Shown here piece after piece: positions 26,912-36,041 of a stretch of DNA of 64,000 bases. Position 1 is the stretch's first letter. Each line of letters begins with the position of its first letter. The notes below the pieces were generated by a model. That model saw only the letters and a list, made by a program, of their open reading frames with translations, was not told the origin of the DNA and searched no databases. A program made the position numbers and the translations under genes. Source of the stretch: Actinomycetota bacterium (GTDB lineage: Bacteria; Actinomycetota; UBA4738; HRBIN12); assembly GCA_026003015.1 (NCBI GenBank), contig BPGL01000001.1, positions 1 through 64,000 on the forward strand, given 5' to 3'.

Positions 26912-29732
26912 GTGTCGACGACGACGATCCGGGTCGGGGAGCGCCCCAGGCGCTGGCCGGCCACCCTCCTGCTCGCGGCGTTCGTGGTCGCGGTCACCTT
27001 CACGCTCCTGGCCGACTTCGTGATCCGCGTGCAGTGGTACCGGGAGATCGGGCAGTCCGGCGTGTTCTGGACGACCCTTCGAACGAAGGCCCTGCTCGGG
27101 ATCGCCTTCGGCCTCGGGTTCTTCATCCTGCTGTACGCGAACCTGGCGATCGCGCGCTGGATCGCGCCGACGACGCGCGTGCTCACCCCCGAACAGGAGG
27201 CCCTCGAGCGGATCCGCGAGGGGCTCGAGCCGTACCTCCGGTGGGTCCTGCCGGCCGGCTCGCTCCTGCTCGCGTTCTTCGTGGGGCTCGGCGTGGCCGG
27301 GCGATGGCAGACGTTCCTGCTGTGGCGGCACGGTTCGGGGCTGTCGTTCGGCACCCCGGAGGAGCAGTTCGGCCTCGACCCCCGCCTACTACGTGTTCAC
27401 CCTGCCGTGGCTGCGGTTCCTCCAGGGGTGGCTGTTCTCGAGCCTCGTCGGCGTGACGGTCCTCGTCGGCCTCGCGCACGCCCTGTGGGGCGGGATCCGT
27501 CCGCAGGCGCCGGTGTTCGCCGACAAGGTCACGCCGCCGGTCCGCGCGCACCTGTCGGTGCTCCTGGGGCTGATCATGCTGGTGAAGGCGTGGGGCTACT
27601 GGATCGGCCGCTACGACCTGCTGACGAGCCGACGGGGCCTCGTGCAGGGCGCGTCCTACACGGACGTGAACGCCCAGCTGCCCGCGCTCACGTTCCTCAG
27701 CGTCGTCGCCGTGGTGTGCGCCCTGCTGTTCTTCCTCAACATCCGCGTGCGCCTGTGGAGCCTGCCCGTGATCGCCGTCGCCCTCCTGGGCCTCGTGTCG
27801 GTCCTCCTCGGGGCCGCGTACCCAGCGTTCGTCCAGCAGTTCCGCGTGCGGCCGAACGAGCAGCAGTTCGAGCTCCCCTACATCGAGCGCAACATCCGCG
27901 GCACCCGTGCGGCGTTCGGCCTGGACCGGATCGAGTTCCAGCAGCGCGACGTCGGGGAGCCGCTGACGCCCGACGACCGGGTGGCCAACGCCACGACGAT
28001 GGAGAACATCCGCCTGTGGCGGCCGATCCCGATCTTGGCGGAGAACTTCCGATCGCTGCAGCGGATCCGCCAGTACTACGAGTTCAACGACATCGACGTG
28101 GATCGCTACGAGACGGCCGAGGGGCCCCGGCTCCTGATGGTCGCCGCCCGCGAGATCGCCCAGAGCGGGATCCCGACCGGTGGGCGCACGTGGACGAACG
28201 AACACCTCACCTACACCCACGGCTACGGCGCGGTGGCCGCGCTCGTGAACACGGCGACGCCCGAGGGACAGCCGGTGTTCACGCTGAAGGACATCCCGCC
28301 CCGCGGCGCGCCGGAGATCGACCCCGATCGCGCCGGGATCTACTACCAGGAGCGCACCGACGTGCCGTTCGTCGTCGTGGGGACCCGAACGGAGGAGCTC
28401 GACTACGAGGGCGCGGCCGACAACCTCCAGTACGAAGGCGCCGGCGGCATCCCGATCGGGAACCTCCTGCAGCGGGCGCTGTTCGCCTGGCACTTCCGCG
28501 ACGTGAACCTGCTCACGACCGGACAGATCACGGGGGACAGTCGGATCCTGATCAACCGGTCGCTCGAGGAGCGGGTGCCCGCGCCGGTGCCGTTCCTACG
28601 GTTCGACGCCGATCCCTACCTGGCCGTCGTCGACGGGCGTCCCACGTGGATCTGGGACGCCTACACGACCACCGACGCCTACCCCTACTCGCAGGCGCTC
28701 GATCTCGCCGAAGCGACCGACGGGCTCCTCACCGGAACCGTGAACTACATGCGCAACTCGGTGAAGGCAACGGTCGACGCCTACGACGGCACGCTCACCT
28801 ACTACGCGGACCTCGACGAACCGATCGCCGCGGCGTACAGCCGCGCGTTCCCGGGCTTGTTCACCGATATCGAGCGCGCGCCCGAAGCTCTGCGCGCGCA
28901 CTTCCGCTATCCGGAGAACCTCTTCCAGGCGCAGGCCTACCAGTTCGCGAACTACCACGTGGAGGACCCGTCGGTCTTCTACCAGAAGCAGGACTTCTGG
29001 GAGGTGCCGGCCGATCCGACGGTGCGGCCGGCGACGGTGGGGGCGAAGGGGCCGCTGCTTCGGCCCTACTACGTGCTCGCGCGGCTCCCGGGGGAGCAGG
29101 ACGTGGACTTCTTGCTCGTGCTCCCGTTCGTCCCCGAGGGACGCAACAACATGGTCGGCTGGATCGCGGCCTCCTCCGATCCCGAGGAGTACGGGCGCGT
29201 CGTCGCCTACCGGTTCCCGACGGGCCGCAACATCGAGGGGCCCTCGCAGGTCCACGCGCGGATGAACCAGGACGAGGTCTTCTCCCGGGAGCGGACGCTG
29301 CTCGGGCAGGCCGGCTCCCAGGTGCTGTTCGGCGACTTCCTCGTGATCCCCGTCGAGCAGACGTTCCTGTACGTGCAGCCGGTCTACGTCCGGGCCGAGC
29401 AGGAGGCGTCGCTGCCCGAGCTCAAGTTCGTCCTGCTCGTGAACGGCAGCGGCGGCGAGGTGGCGATCGGCGGGACGCTCGAGGAGGCGCTCGACGCCGC
29501 GATCGGTGCGATCGGCGAACCCGGCGAGCCCCAGGAGCCGGGCGAGCCCCAGGAGCCACCGGCGGGGCCGGCGCCCGAGGAGGTGCGGCGCCTCCTCGAC
29601 GAGGCCCTCGCCCGCTTCGAGGCGGCGCGGGAGGCGCTGTTGGCCGGCGACCTCGCGACCTACCAGCGGGAGCTCGAGCGGGCCGAGGAGCTCGTGGCCG
29701 AGGCGCGTGAGCTCGCGGGCCTCAGCCCGTAG
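26912..29732 (+). CDS. UPF0182 family membrane protein (one frame break)
   Basis: From GTG 26912, about 939 aa after correction. The N-terminal third has seven or so TM segments; the large remainder is an extracytoplasmic region (family COG1615). One extra C in the run 27379-27383 breaks the frame between EEQFGLDP and AYYVFTLPWLRFLQ; removing it restores the family sequence to TAG 29732. The C-terminus has two E-P-G-E-P-Q-style repeats and a coiled-coil-like acidic tail. Molecular function is not established. It overlaps the 3' end of the convergent aldehyde dehydrogenase gene by 11 bp. Confidence 0.88.
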
Positions 29733-31368
29733 GGGCGGGCCCGTCGCCCGCCCGATGGCCCGGCGGGGGCCCGTCGCCCGCCCGATGACCCGGCGGGGGC
29801 CCGTCGCCCGCCCGATCGTCCAGGCGGAACCCCAGGTCGGCGGGCACGTCGGCGACGTCCATCTGCGCCTTCTGCAGGCGTCCGGAGTAGTCCCAGTTCA
29901 TCGCCTGCCATCGCGTGAACTGGTCGAGGACCCACACCCCGGACTGGCGCGACCCGTTGCCGCTCTTGCCGTTGCCGCCGAACGGGAGGTGAGCCTCCGC
30001 GCCGGAGGTCGAGTTGTTCACGCTCACCATGCCCGCCGAGATCCGCTCGCGGAACCGGAAGGCCCACAGCGGGTCGCGCGTGTAGATGCTGCTCGAGAGC
30101 CCGTAGCCGTGGGCGTTGGCGAGCTCGAGCGCCTCCTCGAAGGTCTCGAAGGTGGCGACCCCGACGATCGGTCCGAAGGTCTCGGTGTTCGCCAGCTCGT
30201 CGTCGATGCGCACGCCGTCGACGATCGTGGGGTGGTAGTAGAGGCCCCGCGCCGGGTCGCCGACGAAGCCCTCGCGGGGGTGGGCGGGGTCGATCCGCCC
30301 GATCCCGGTCGATCCCAACACGCGGTGGTGGTCGCGGATCAGGTCGAGCCAACGCTCGAACCGCTGCGCGAACCGCTCGGAGATCATCGGCCCGTACAGC
30401 ACCGGCTCGAACGGATCGCCGATCGGGGCGTCCTCGACCGCCTTGGCGAAGCGCGCGAGGAAGTCGTCGTGGACCTCGGCGTGGACGATCGCGGTGCCCA
30501 GCGAGGTGCACCGCTGTCCGGCCGTGCCGAACCCGCTGAACAGCGCCCCCTCGACGGCCAGGTCGAGGTCGGCGTCGGGCATCACGACGAGCGGGTTCTT
30601 GCCCCCGAGCTCCAGGCAGGGGGACTGCAGGTGCCGCCCGCAGAGCTCGCCGATGCGCCGTCCCACCTCGCTCGAGCCCGTGAAGCCCACCTTGTCGACG
30701 AGCCCCTCGTCGAGCGCGCGTTCGAGCCCGGCGAAGGTCCCCTGGCCGTCGGCGAGGACGAGTTGGAACGCTCCCGTCGGCAGGCCCGCGTGCAGGAACA
30801 GCTGCGCGAAGGCCTCGGCCGTCGCGGGGGCGTACTCGGCGGGCTTCCACACGACCGTGTTGCCGCACAGCAGCGCGGGCACCAGGTACCAGGAGGGGAC
30901 GGCGACCGGGAAGTTCCCGGCGGTCACGATGGCGGCGGTGCCGACCGGCGTGCGGAACGTGAACAGCTGCTTGTCCGGAAGCTCGGAGGGCACCGTCATC
31001 CCGTAGAGCCGGCGCCCCTCCGAGACGAAGAAGCTGCAGGTGTCGATCACCTCCTGCACCTCGCCCCGGGCCTCGGCGATCGGCTTGCCGATCTCACGGG
31101 TGATCAGACGGGCAAGGGCGTCGGCGTTGTCCTCGACGAGGCGACCGAGCTGCTGGATGGCGCGTCCGCGGACCGGCGCGGGGACCGCGCGCCAGCCCGG
31201 CTGCGCGGCCTTCGCCCGCCGGCAGGCCGCCACGAACGTGTCCGCGTCGGCGAGGGCGGCCTCGGCGACGACCTCCCGCAGGTCCGCCGGGTTGCGGACC
31301 GTGAGGGTCCCGCCGGGCGCGTCCTCGACCGGGTGGCCGTCCAGCAACGAGGAGACCCGGCGCGCCAT
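29722..31368 (-). CDS. Aldehyde dehydrogenase (ALDH7-like)
   Basis: 548 aa from ATG 31368. NAD(P)-dependent oxidation of an aldehyde to a carboxylate. Motifs: GNFPVAVPSW, GFTGSSEVG, catalytic Glu in LELGGKNP, and catalytic Cys in GTAGQRCTSLG, a version typical of ALDH7/piperidine-6-carboxylate dehydrogenase-like enzymes. The C-terminal FGGNGKSGNGSRQSG segment is normal for the fold. The last 30 or so residues are three copies of a ten-residue repeat (RAGDGPPPGH) not found in the family. The substrate, perhaps aminoadipate semialdehyde, is a guess. Confidence 0.9.
   Translation of the reverse strand: MARRVSSLLDGHPVEDAPGGTLTVRNPADLREVVAEAALADADTFVAACRRAKAAQPGWRAVPAPVRGRAIQQLGRLVEDNADALARLITREIGKPIAEARGEVQEVIDTCSFFVSEGRRLYGMTVPSELPDKQLFTFRTPVGTAAIVTAGNFPVAVPSWYLVPALLCGNTVVWKPAEYAPATAEAFAQLFLHAGLPTGAFQLVLADGQGTFAGLERALDEGLVDKVGFTGSSEVGRRIGELCGRHLQSPCLELGGKNPLVVMPDADLDLAVEGALFSGFGTAGQRCTSLGTAIVHAEVHDDFLARFAKAVEDAPIGDPFEPVLYGPMISERFAQRFERWLDLIRDHHRVLGSTGIGRIDPAHPREGFVGDPARGLYYHPTIVDGVRIDDELANTETFGPIVGVATFETFEEALELANAHGYGLSSSIYTRDPLWAFRFRERISAGMVSVNNSTSGAEAHLPFGGNGKSGNGSRQSGVWVLDQFTRWQAMNWDYSGRLQKAQMDVADVPADLGFRLDDRAGDGPPPGHRAGDGPPPGHRAGDGPAPTG
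29733..29817 (+). repeat. 30-bp tandem repeat, three copies, in the aldehyde dehydrogenase 3' end
   Basis: A GC-rich 30-bp unit (core GGGCCCGTCGCCCGCCCGAT) is present three times with few changes; the first copy is shorter at its left edge. Read on the minus strand it encodes the repeated RAGDGPPPGH tail. Confidence 0.8.
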
Positions 31369-31375
31369 CGACCCG

Positions 31376-31381
31376 ATGCTA
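31376..31381 (-). promoter_or_regulatory. Leaderless -10 (TAGCAT) of the aldehyde dehydrogenase
   Basis: TAGCAT on the minus strand ends 7 nt before ATG 31368. Confidence 0.5.
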
Positions 31382-31405
31382 GCGCGCGGCCGTGGAGCCG
31401 GGGCC

Positions 31406-31435
31406 TTGGCGTGCGGCGACCCGTTCCGCTAGCAT
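31406..31435 (+). promoter_or_regulatory. Promoter of the initiator tRNA
   Basis: TTGGCG (31406-31411), 18-bp spacer, TAGCAT (31430-31435). The predicted start falls at or near the first tRNA base (31441). It serves as the best internal reference for the promoter consensus of this genome. Confidence 0.6.
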
Positions 31436-31440
31436 CGTCC

Positions 31441-31514
31441 TGCGGGGTGGAGCAGTCCGGTAGCTCGCTGGGCTCATAACCCAGAGGTCGTAGGTTCGAA
31501 TCCTACCCCCGCGA
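31441..31514 (+). tRNA. Initiator tRNA-fMet (CAT)
   Basis: 74 nt without encoded CCA. Acceptor GCGGGG/CCCCGC; the 1:72 position (T/G) lacks a Watson-Crick pair. Anticodon arm CTGGG-CTCATAA-CCCAG has the three consecutive G-C pairs of initiators. T-arm GTAGG-TTCGAAT-CCTAC. The D-arm AGCAGTCCGGTAGCT matches bacterial fMet tRNAs. The 3' 12 nt overlap, on the opposite strand, the end of the ygfZ gene. Confidence 0.93.
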
Positions 31515-32417
31515 CTCGCCCGACCCCCGGCTCGACGGGGGTCCCCCGACGCACGCGATCGTGTGGAGGTCGACCCCCCCGGGGGTGCGCAGGTCCGCCT
31601 CTCGATCGGCCCACCTGATGCGGACGAGCGCGTACGTGCGGTCGTCGAGCTCCGCGGCGCTCGTGACCTCGCCCGTCTCCCGATCTTCGGCGAGGACCGG
31701 CTCGCCGGGGCGGACCGTGCCGTCGGCGACGACGTGCACGAGCACGCGGCGGGGGTGCCCGAGGTTCCGCACCCGGGCCACCGCCTCCTGCCCGAGGAAG
31801 CACCCCTTGGTGGTCGACACGGCGTCGTCGAGGCCGCACTCGGCGGGCAGGTCGCCCTCGCGGGCGTCGACCGCCAACCTCGGGCGGCCGGCGGCGATCC
31901 GCCACGCCTCGATCTCGGCGCCCGTCGCGGCCCGACGGGTCGCCCCGAGCGCCTCGCGCACCGCGGGCGCGTCCTCGGCCCGGCACCACAGGTCCACGCC
32001 AGCGCCCAGGGCCGACGGCGCGGTTCGCCGGGTCGCCCCCGGCAGGGCTTCGTGGACGCCGCCGGGCAGCGCGAAGGTCCGGAGCGCCTGGGAGCGGTCC
32101 TCCAGGCGCACGTCCGAGCTCAGCACGTACGGAGCCAGGAGCTCGTCGATCGGACGCGGCTGCGCCGGGTCCTGCAGGAGCACCACACCGTCGCCGAGAT
32201 GCGCGACGGTGCACTCGGCGCGCACGGCCCCGGTCGGGGCGAGCAGCAGCGCGCGGCGGGCCTCGCCCGGCCCGAGGTCGAGGAGGTCGGCCGACAGCAG
32301 ATCGTGCAGCCAGCGGAGGGCGTCGGCACCCTCGACCCCGACCACGCGCCACCCCTCGAGCTCGGCGTAGGTCGTGGGCGCGGCGTGCGGAACGGAGGCG
32401 GGAAGCCCGGCGGCCAT
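31503..32417 (-). CDS. ygfZ: YgfZ/GcvT-like folate-binding protein
   Basis: 304 aa from ATG 32417, 8 nt after TAGGCT on its strand. The signature KGCFLGQE (about residue 217), GAEIEAWRIAAGRPRL and the GcvT-like fold identify the folate-dependent protein that supports Fe-S cluster assembly and repair. The stop codon (TAG, 31503-31505) lies inside the convergent initiator tRNA gene, so the last four codons are antisense to the tRNA 3' end. Otherwise of normal length. Confidence 0.88.
   Translation of the reverse strand: MAAGLPASVPHAAPTTYAELEGWRVVGVEGADALRWLHDLLSADLLDLGPGEARRALLLAPTGAVRAECTVAHLGDGVVLLQDPAQPRPIDELLAPYVLSSDVRLEDRSQALRTFALPGGVHEALPGATRRTAPSALGAGVDLWCRAEDAPAVREALGATRRAATGAEIEAWRIAAGRPRLAVDAREGDLPAECGLDDAVSTTKGCFLGQEAVARVRNLGHPRRVLVHVVADGTVRPGEPVLAEDRETGEVTSAAELDDRTYALVRIRWADREADLRTPGGVDLHTIACVGGPPSSRGSGESRG
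31522..31543 (+). terminator. Hairpin downstream of tRNA-fMet
   Basis: Perfect 8-bp stem GACCCCCG/CGGGGGTC with a 6-nt loop, starting 8 nt after the tRNA. No U-tract follows, as is common in high-GC genomes. It lies within the ygfZ coding region on the other strand. Confidence 0.5.
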
Positions 32418-32425
32418 CGGAAACC

Positions 32426-32468
32426 AGCCTACCGGCCGATCGCCCGTGGGTTCCGCTTCCCGTACACT
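32426..32468. promoter_or_regulatory. Divergent leaderless -10 pair (ygfZ / M1 peptidase)
   Basis: TAGGCT (minus, 32431-32426) ends 8 nt before ATG 32417; TACACT (plus, 32463-32468) ends 7 nt before GTG 32476. Confidence 0.5.
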
Positions 32469-32475
32469 CCGGCGC

Positions 32476-33834
32476 GTGCGCACCTTCCTGCCCCTTGCGC
32501 GCGTGGTCGTCGCGCTGGTCGCCGTCCTGCTCATCGCCACCGCGAGCGCTCCGGCGGTCGCCGCGCCGAGCGGGCTGACGCCGATCGAGCCCACGTACCG
32601 CGTGCGGCTGCGGTCGGGGCCCCTCGGGCGCGTGTGGCACGGCTCGGCGCGGGTCACGTTCCGCAACGGCGGATCCGAGGTGCTCGATCGCGTGTACCTG
32701 CGCCTGTGGTCCAACGGGGTCCGGGGCTGCGACCCCGTCGCGATCCGGGTGCGCGGCCTGCGTGGCGGCACGCCGCGTGCGCTGCGGCAGCGCTGCACGA
32801 CGCTTGCCGTCGACCTCGACCGACCCCTCGCGCCGGGCGAGCGGGGGGAGGTGTCCTTCGGTCTGTCGATCCGGGTGCCCGAGCTGCGGGACCGGTTCGG
32901 GTGGAGCCCCGGGCTCGCGTTCCTCGGCTCGGCCCTGCCGGCGCTCGCCGTGCGCGACGACCGCGGCTGGCACCTGCCGCCGTTCGTCGACCTGGGGGAG
33001 AGCTTCTACTCCGTGGTGGGTCGCTACCGCGTGACCTTCGAGACGCCGCGTGGGATCCGGACGCCGAGCACGGGGCGGCTCGTCGCCCGGCGCACGGTGG
33101 GTGGACGCACGGTCGTCACCTCCGAGGCCCGACGCGTCCGCGACTTCGAGTGGGCGGCCGGTCCGCTCCGCCGGGTCGTCGGTCGGGCCGCCGGGACGCG
33201 CATCGTCGTCTGGTACCTGCCGGAGGCGGTCGACGCACGGCGCGCCCGGAGCCTGTTGGGGCATGCGGAGCGTGCGATGGCGACGTTCTCGGAGGCCTTC
33301 GGGCTCTACCCCTACCCCGAGCTCGACGTGGTGCTGTCGGGACACGCCTGGATCGGCGGGATGGAGTACCCGCAGATCGTCTTCTCCGACCCGATCCCGG
33401 TCGTCCTGCGGCACGAGCTCGCCCACCAGTGGTGGTACGGGCTCGTGGGCAACGATCAGTTCACGGAACCGTGGCTCGACGAGGCGTTCGCGACGTGGTC
33501 GCAGCGGCTCCCGACGCGCCCGCGGGTCGGCTGCGAGGGGTTCGGGTGGCCCTCGGGGTCCGCCCGCATGACGAACGACATGGGCTACTGGCGCGAGCAC
33601 CCCGCACAGTACTTCTCGGTCGTCTACATCGGGGGCGCCTGCCTGCTGGCTCAGCTCGCCGAGCGCTTCGGCCTCGATCGGTTCCTTCGCATCCTCGAGC
33701 GCTACGCCGCGCGCCACCGGTACGGGATCGCGCGCACGTCCGACTTCGTCCACGCGATCGACCGCGCGGCCGCGCGGCACCTGCCGGGGTTCGACACGGA
33801 TGCCTTCTGGGCGGCCTGGCGGGTTGGGCCCTGA
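32476..33834 (+). CDS. Secreted M1-family-like zinc metallopeptidase
   Basis: 452 aa from GTG 32476, chosen because the signal peptide (RTFLPLARVVVALVAVLLI, A-x-A near residue 29) then starts at once and TACACT is 7 nt upstream. The zinc motif HELAHQWWYG (H313, H317) and WLDEAFA (about residue 336) are those of gluzincins; GGMEYPQIVF precedes them, equivalent to the GxMEN motif. The C-terminal helical domain is short compared with full aminopeptidases (about 850 aa), as in single-domain M1-like secreted peptidases. Substrate unknown. Confidence 0.88.
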   Translation: MRTFLPLARVVVALVAVLLIATASAPAVAAPSGLTPIEPTYRVRLRSGPLGRVWHGSARVTFRNGGSEVLDRVYLRLWSNGVRGCDPVAIRVRGLRGGTPRALRQRCTTLAVDLDRPLAPGERGEVSFGLSIRVPELRDRFGWSPGLAFLGSALPALAVRDDRGWHLPPFVDLGESFYSVVGRYRVTFETPRGIRTPSTGRLVARRTVGGRTVVTSEARRVRDFEWAAGPLRRVVGRAAGTRIVVWYLPEAVDARRARSLLGHAERAMATFSEAFGLYPYPELDVVLSGHAWIGGMEYPQIVFSDPIPVVLRHELAHQWWYGLVGNDQFTEPWLDEAFATWSQRLPTRPRVGCEGFGWPSGSARMTNDMGYWREHPAQYFSVVYIGGACLLAQLAERFGLDRFLRILERYAARHRYGIARTSDFVHAIDRAAARHLPGFDTDAFWAAWRVGP

Positions 33835-33868
33835 CCCGGCCCCGCTCGCGGGCCGTGGGGCGAACGGC

Positions 33869-33874
33869 TAGGAT
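33869..33874 (+). promoter_or_regulatory. -10 element (TAGGAT) for the cyclic-nucleotide-binding gene
   Basis: TAGGAT followed by a leader of about 40 nt that contains GAGGAGG (33908-33914). Confidence 0.4.
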
Positions 33875-33919
33875 GGCTCGCGACCGTGCGCGGCACGCGG
33901 CGGGCACGAGGAGGCGGTG

Positions 33920-34351
33920 GTGGCGGCGATGTCGTTGAAGGACGCGATGGAGGTGCTCGGGCGCGTTCCCCTGTTCGCCGGCTGCTCGAGGCGCGAGCTC
34001 GAGACGGTGGCCCGCGCCGCCAAGCCCGTCGAGCACCGAACCGGCTCGGTCGTGGCGCGTGAGGGCGACCCGGGGGTGGGGCTGTTCGTGATCGTCGACG
34101 GCACCGCCGAGGTGACGATCGGCGGGCGCCGCAAGGCGAGGCTCGGTCCCGGCGACTACTTCGGTGAGATCGCCCTGCTCGACGGCGGGCCGCGGACGGC
34201 CACGGTGACGGCGACCTCGGACCTTCGGATGCTCGGCCTGACCGAGTGGGTCTTCCGGGGGCTGATGCAGCAGCATCCCTCGATCGCGATCAAGACGCTC
34301 GAGGCCATGGCCGGACGCCTGCGCGAGGCGACCGGCGCGCCCACCGCCTGA
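33920..34351 (+). CDS. Cyclic-nucleotide-binding domain protein
   Basis: 143 aa. GTG 33920 fits GAGGAGG (5-nt spacing) better than the adjacent GTG 33917; ATG 33929 is a third option. One CRP-type cNMP-binding beta-roll (GSVVAREGDPGVGLFVIVDG, then LGPGDYFGEIALLDGGPRTATV) with the phosphate-binding Arg preserved. There is no HTH domain, so it is not a complete CRP regulator. It may be a sensor partner; in actinobacteria such proteins occur alone with unknown outputs. Confidence 0.8.
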   Translation: MAAMSLKDAMEVLGRVPLFAGCSRRELETVARAAKPVEHRTGSVVAREGDPGVGLFVIVDGTAEVTIGGRRKARLGPGDYFGEIALLDGGPRTATVTATSDLRMLGLTEWVFRGLMQQHPSIAIKTLEAMAGRLREATGAPTA

Positions 34352-34355
34352 GTCG

Positions 34356-35123
34356 GTGCCGGTCCTCGAGCGGCCCGACGGCTGCGGCCTCTACCACGAG
34401 GTGCACGGGCGACCCGACGCTGCGCCGCTGCTGCTCCTCGAGGGGCTCGGGGGGGACATCCCCGGGTGGCGTCGCAACATCCCGACGCTCGCACGGTCGC
34501 TTCGGGTGATCGCCTACGACCTGCGCGGCAACGGCCGCTCGTGCGAGCCCCCGGGGCCGTGCACGATGGCGACCTTCGTCGAGGACACCGTCGCGCTCCT
34601 CGATCACCTCGGCGTCGAGCGAGCGCACGTCTACGGCCAGTCGTTCGGCGGCATGGTCGCGATCGAGCTCGCGCTCGCGCACCCCGAGCGCGTCCGTACC
34701 CTCGTGCTCGCGGCGACGCACGCGGGGCCCGCGCGCGCCTCGCCCGTCAAGGTCCGCGTCCCGAAGGACGAGCCCTGGCGCGCGCTGTACGCGCCGGCCT
34801 TCGTCGAGGAGCACCCGGAGCACGTGGCCGAGGACCTCGCCGTCGCCGAACGCCAGCCCCGACATCCGCTCGGGGGGCGACGACAATGGGAGGCGATGCA
34901 GGGCTTCGACGCGTGGGATCGGTTGGGATCGATCACCGCGCCCACCCTCGTCCTGCACGGCACGCAGGACCTCTTGGTCGCCCCGGAGAACGCCGAGCGG
35001 CTGGCCGCCGCCATCCCCAGGGCGCAGCTGCACCTGCTCGAGGGCGCCGGGCACCTGTACCACTCGGAGCGGGCCGCGCAGGCCGACGCCGCCGTGCTCG
35101 ACTTCATCGGGCGCCATGGGTGA
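34356..35123 (+). CDS. Alpha/beta hydrolase
   Basis: 255 aa from GTG 34356. Typical hydrolase: LEGLGGDIPGW (oxyanion region), nucleophile elbow GQSFGGMV with the catalytic Ser, acid in LHGTQDLLVAPE and His in EGAGHLYH. Resembles 3-oxoadipate enol-lactonase-like esterases; the substrate cannot be assigned. Overlaps the next gene by 8 bp. Confidence 0.85.
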   Translation: MPVLERPDGCGLYHEVHGRPDAAPLLLLEGLGGDIPGWRRNIPTLARSLRVIAYDLRGNGRSCEPPGPCTMATFVEDTVALLDHLGVERAHVYGQSFGGMVAIELALAHPERVRTLVLAATHAGPARASPVKVRVPKDEPWRALYAPAFVEEHPEHVAEDLAVAERQPRHPLGGRRQWEAMQGFDAWDRLGSITAPTLVLHGTQDLLVAPENAERLAAAIPRAQLHLLEGAGHLYHSERAAQADAAVLDFIGRHG

Positions 35124-36033
35124 GCTCCCGCCCGAGGTCGAGGAGCTCCTGCGCGCCCGGTCCGCGGCCCGGGCCGCCCGCGACTTCGCGCGCGCCGACG
35201 CGATCCGCGACGAGCTGCTCGCCCGAGGTTGGCGGGTCGTCGACGAGCCGGGCGGCGGGTCGCGCCTGGAGCCCGCACGACCCCCGGCGCCGGCACGACG
35301 GCGGGCGAGCGAGGTCCCGAGCGTGCTTGGGGAGCCGGCCACGGCCGAGGCGACGTTCGTGTGGGTGGTGCCGGGCTGGCCCGAGGACGTGGAGCGGGGA
35401 CTCGCCGCGGTGCGCGCGTCGACCCCGGGACGCGCGGTCCACCTGCTCGTCGTCGACCTCACCGAGGACGATCCGGCGCGCTGGGCTCCGGACGTGGAGG
35501 TCGTGGCCCTCGACCCGGGGACCGGATGGGCGGCGGCGGCCAACGTCGGGCTCCGGCGCGCCCGCGGGCGGGTCGTGGTGCTGCTGGACGGCTCGGTGGA
35601 GCCGACGGGCGAGGTCCTCGGGCCGATCGAGGCCGCCCTGGCCGATCCGGGCGTCGGGCTCGTCGGGCCCTTCGGGCTCCTCACGCGCGACCTTCGATCC
35701 TTCGAGGAGGTGACCCGAGCCGGCCCGGTCGACGCCGTGCAGGCCTACCTGATCGCCTGTCGCCGCGAGCTGCTCGCGCAGGTCGGCGGGTTCGACGAGG
35801 GGTTCCGCTGGTACCGCACCGCGGACATCGAGTGGTCGTTCCGCGTCAAGGACGCCGGGCTCGCCACGGCGGTCGTGCCGCTTCCCGTGACCCGTCACGA
35901 GCACCGGATGTGGGCCTCCACGCCACCGACGGAGCGCGACCGCCGGTCGAAGCGGAACTTCTACCGGTTCCTCGATCGCTGGCGCGATCGCTGGGACCTG
36001 ATCGTGGCGGGGCCGCCCACCGCCGACGGCTGA
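35116..36033 (+). CDS. Family 2 glycosyltransferase with a CysRS-like N-terminal segment
   Basis: 305 aa from ATG 35116. Residues 1-50 (ARDFARADAIRDELLARGWRV) closely resemble the C-terminal tail of cysteinyl-tRNA synthetases. A Pro/Ala linker follows. Residues 75-295 are a GT-A fold: VALDPGTGWAAAANVGLRRA, VVVLLDGSVEPT, then QVGGFDEGFRWYRTADIEW, as in rhamnosyltransferase-like GT2 enzymes. The metal motif is DGS rather than DxD. No membrane segment is visible. The acceptor is unknown; no cysS lies nearby. Confidence 0.8.
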   Translation: MGELPPEVEELLRARSAARAARDFARADAIRDELLARGWRVVDEPGGGSRLEPARPPAPARRRASEVPSVLGEPATAEATFVWVVPGWPEDVERGLAAVRASTPGRAVHLLVVDLTEDDPARWAPDVEVVALDPGTGWAAAANVGLRRARGRVVVLLDGSVEPTGEVLGPIEAALADPGVGLVGPFGLLTRDLRSFEEVTRAGPVDAVQAYLIACRRELLAQVGGFDEGFRWYRTADIEWSFRVKDAGLATAVVPLPVTRHEHRMWASTPPTERDRRSKRNFYRFLDRWRDRWDLIVAGPPTADG

Positions 36034-36041
36034 GCGGACCG

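Noticed and set aside
26221-27354. Minus-strand 377-codon frame over the PDZ protease and UPF0182
   Set aside because: Ser/Arg/Thr-rich shadow translation with no RBS or family motif.
29733-29817. Short repeats considered as CRISPR
   Set aside because: Units are contiguous without unique spacers and lie inside a coding region.
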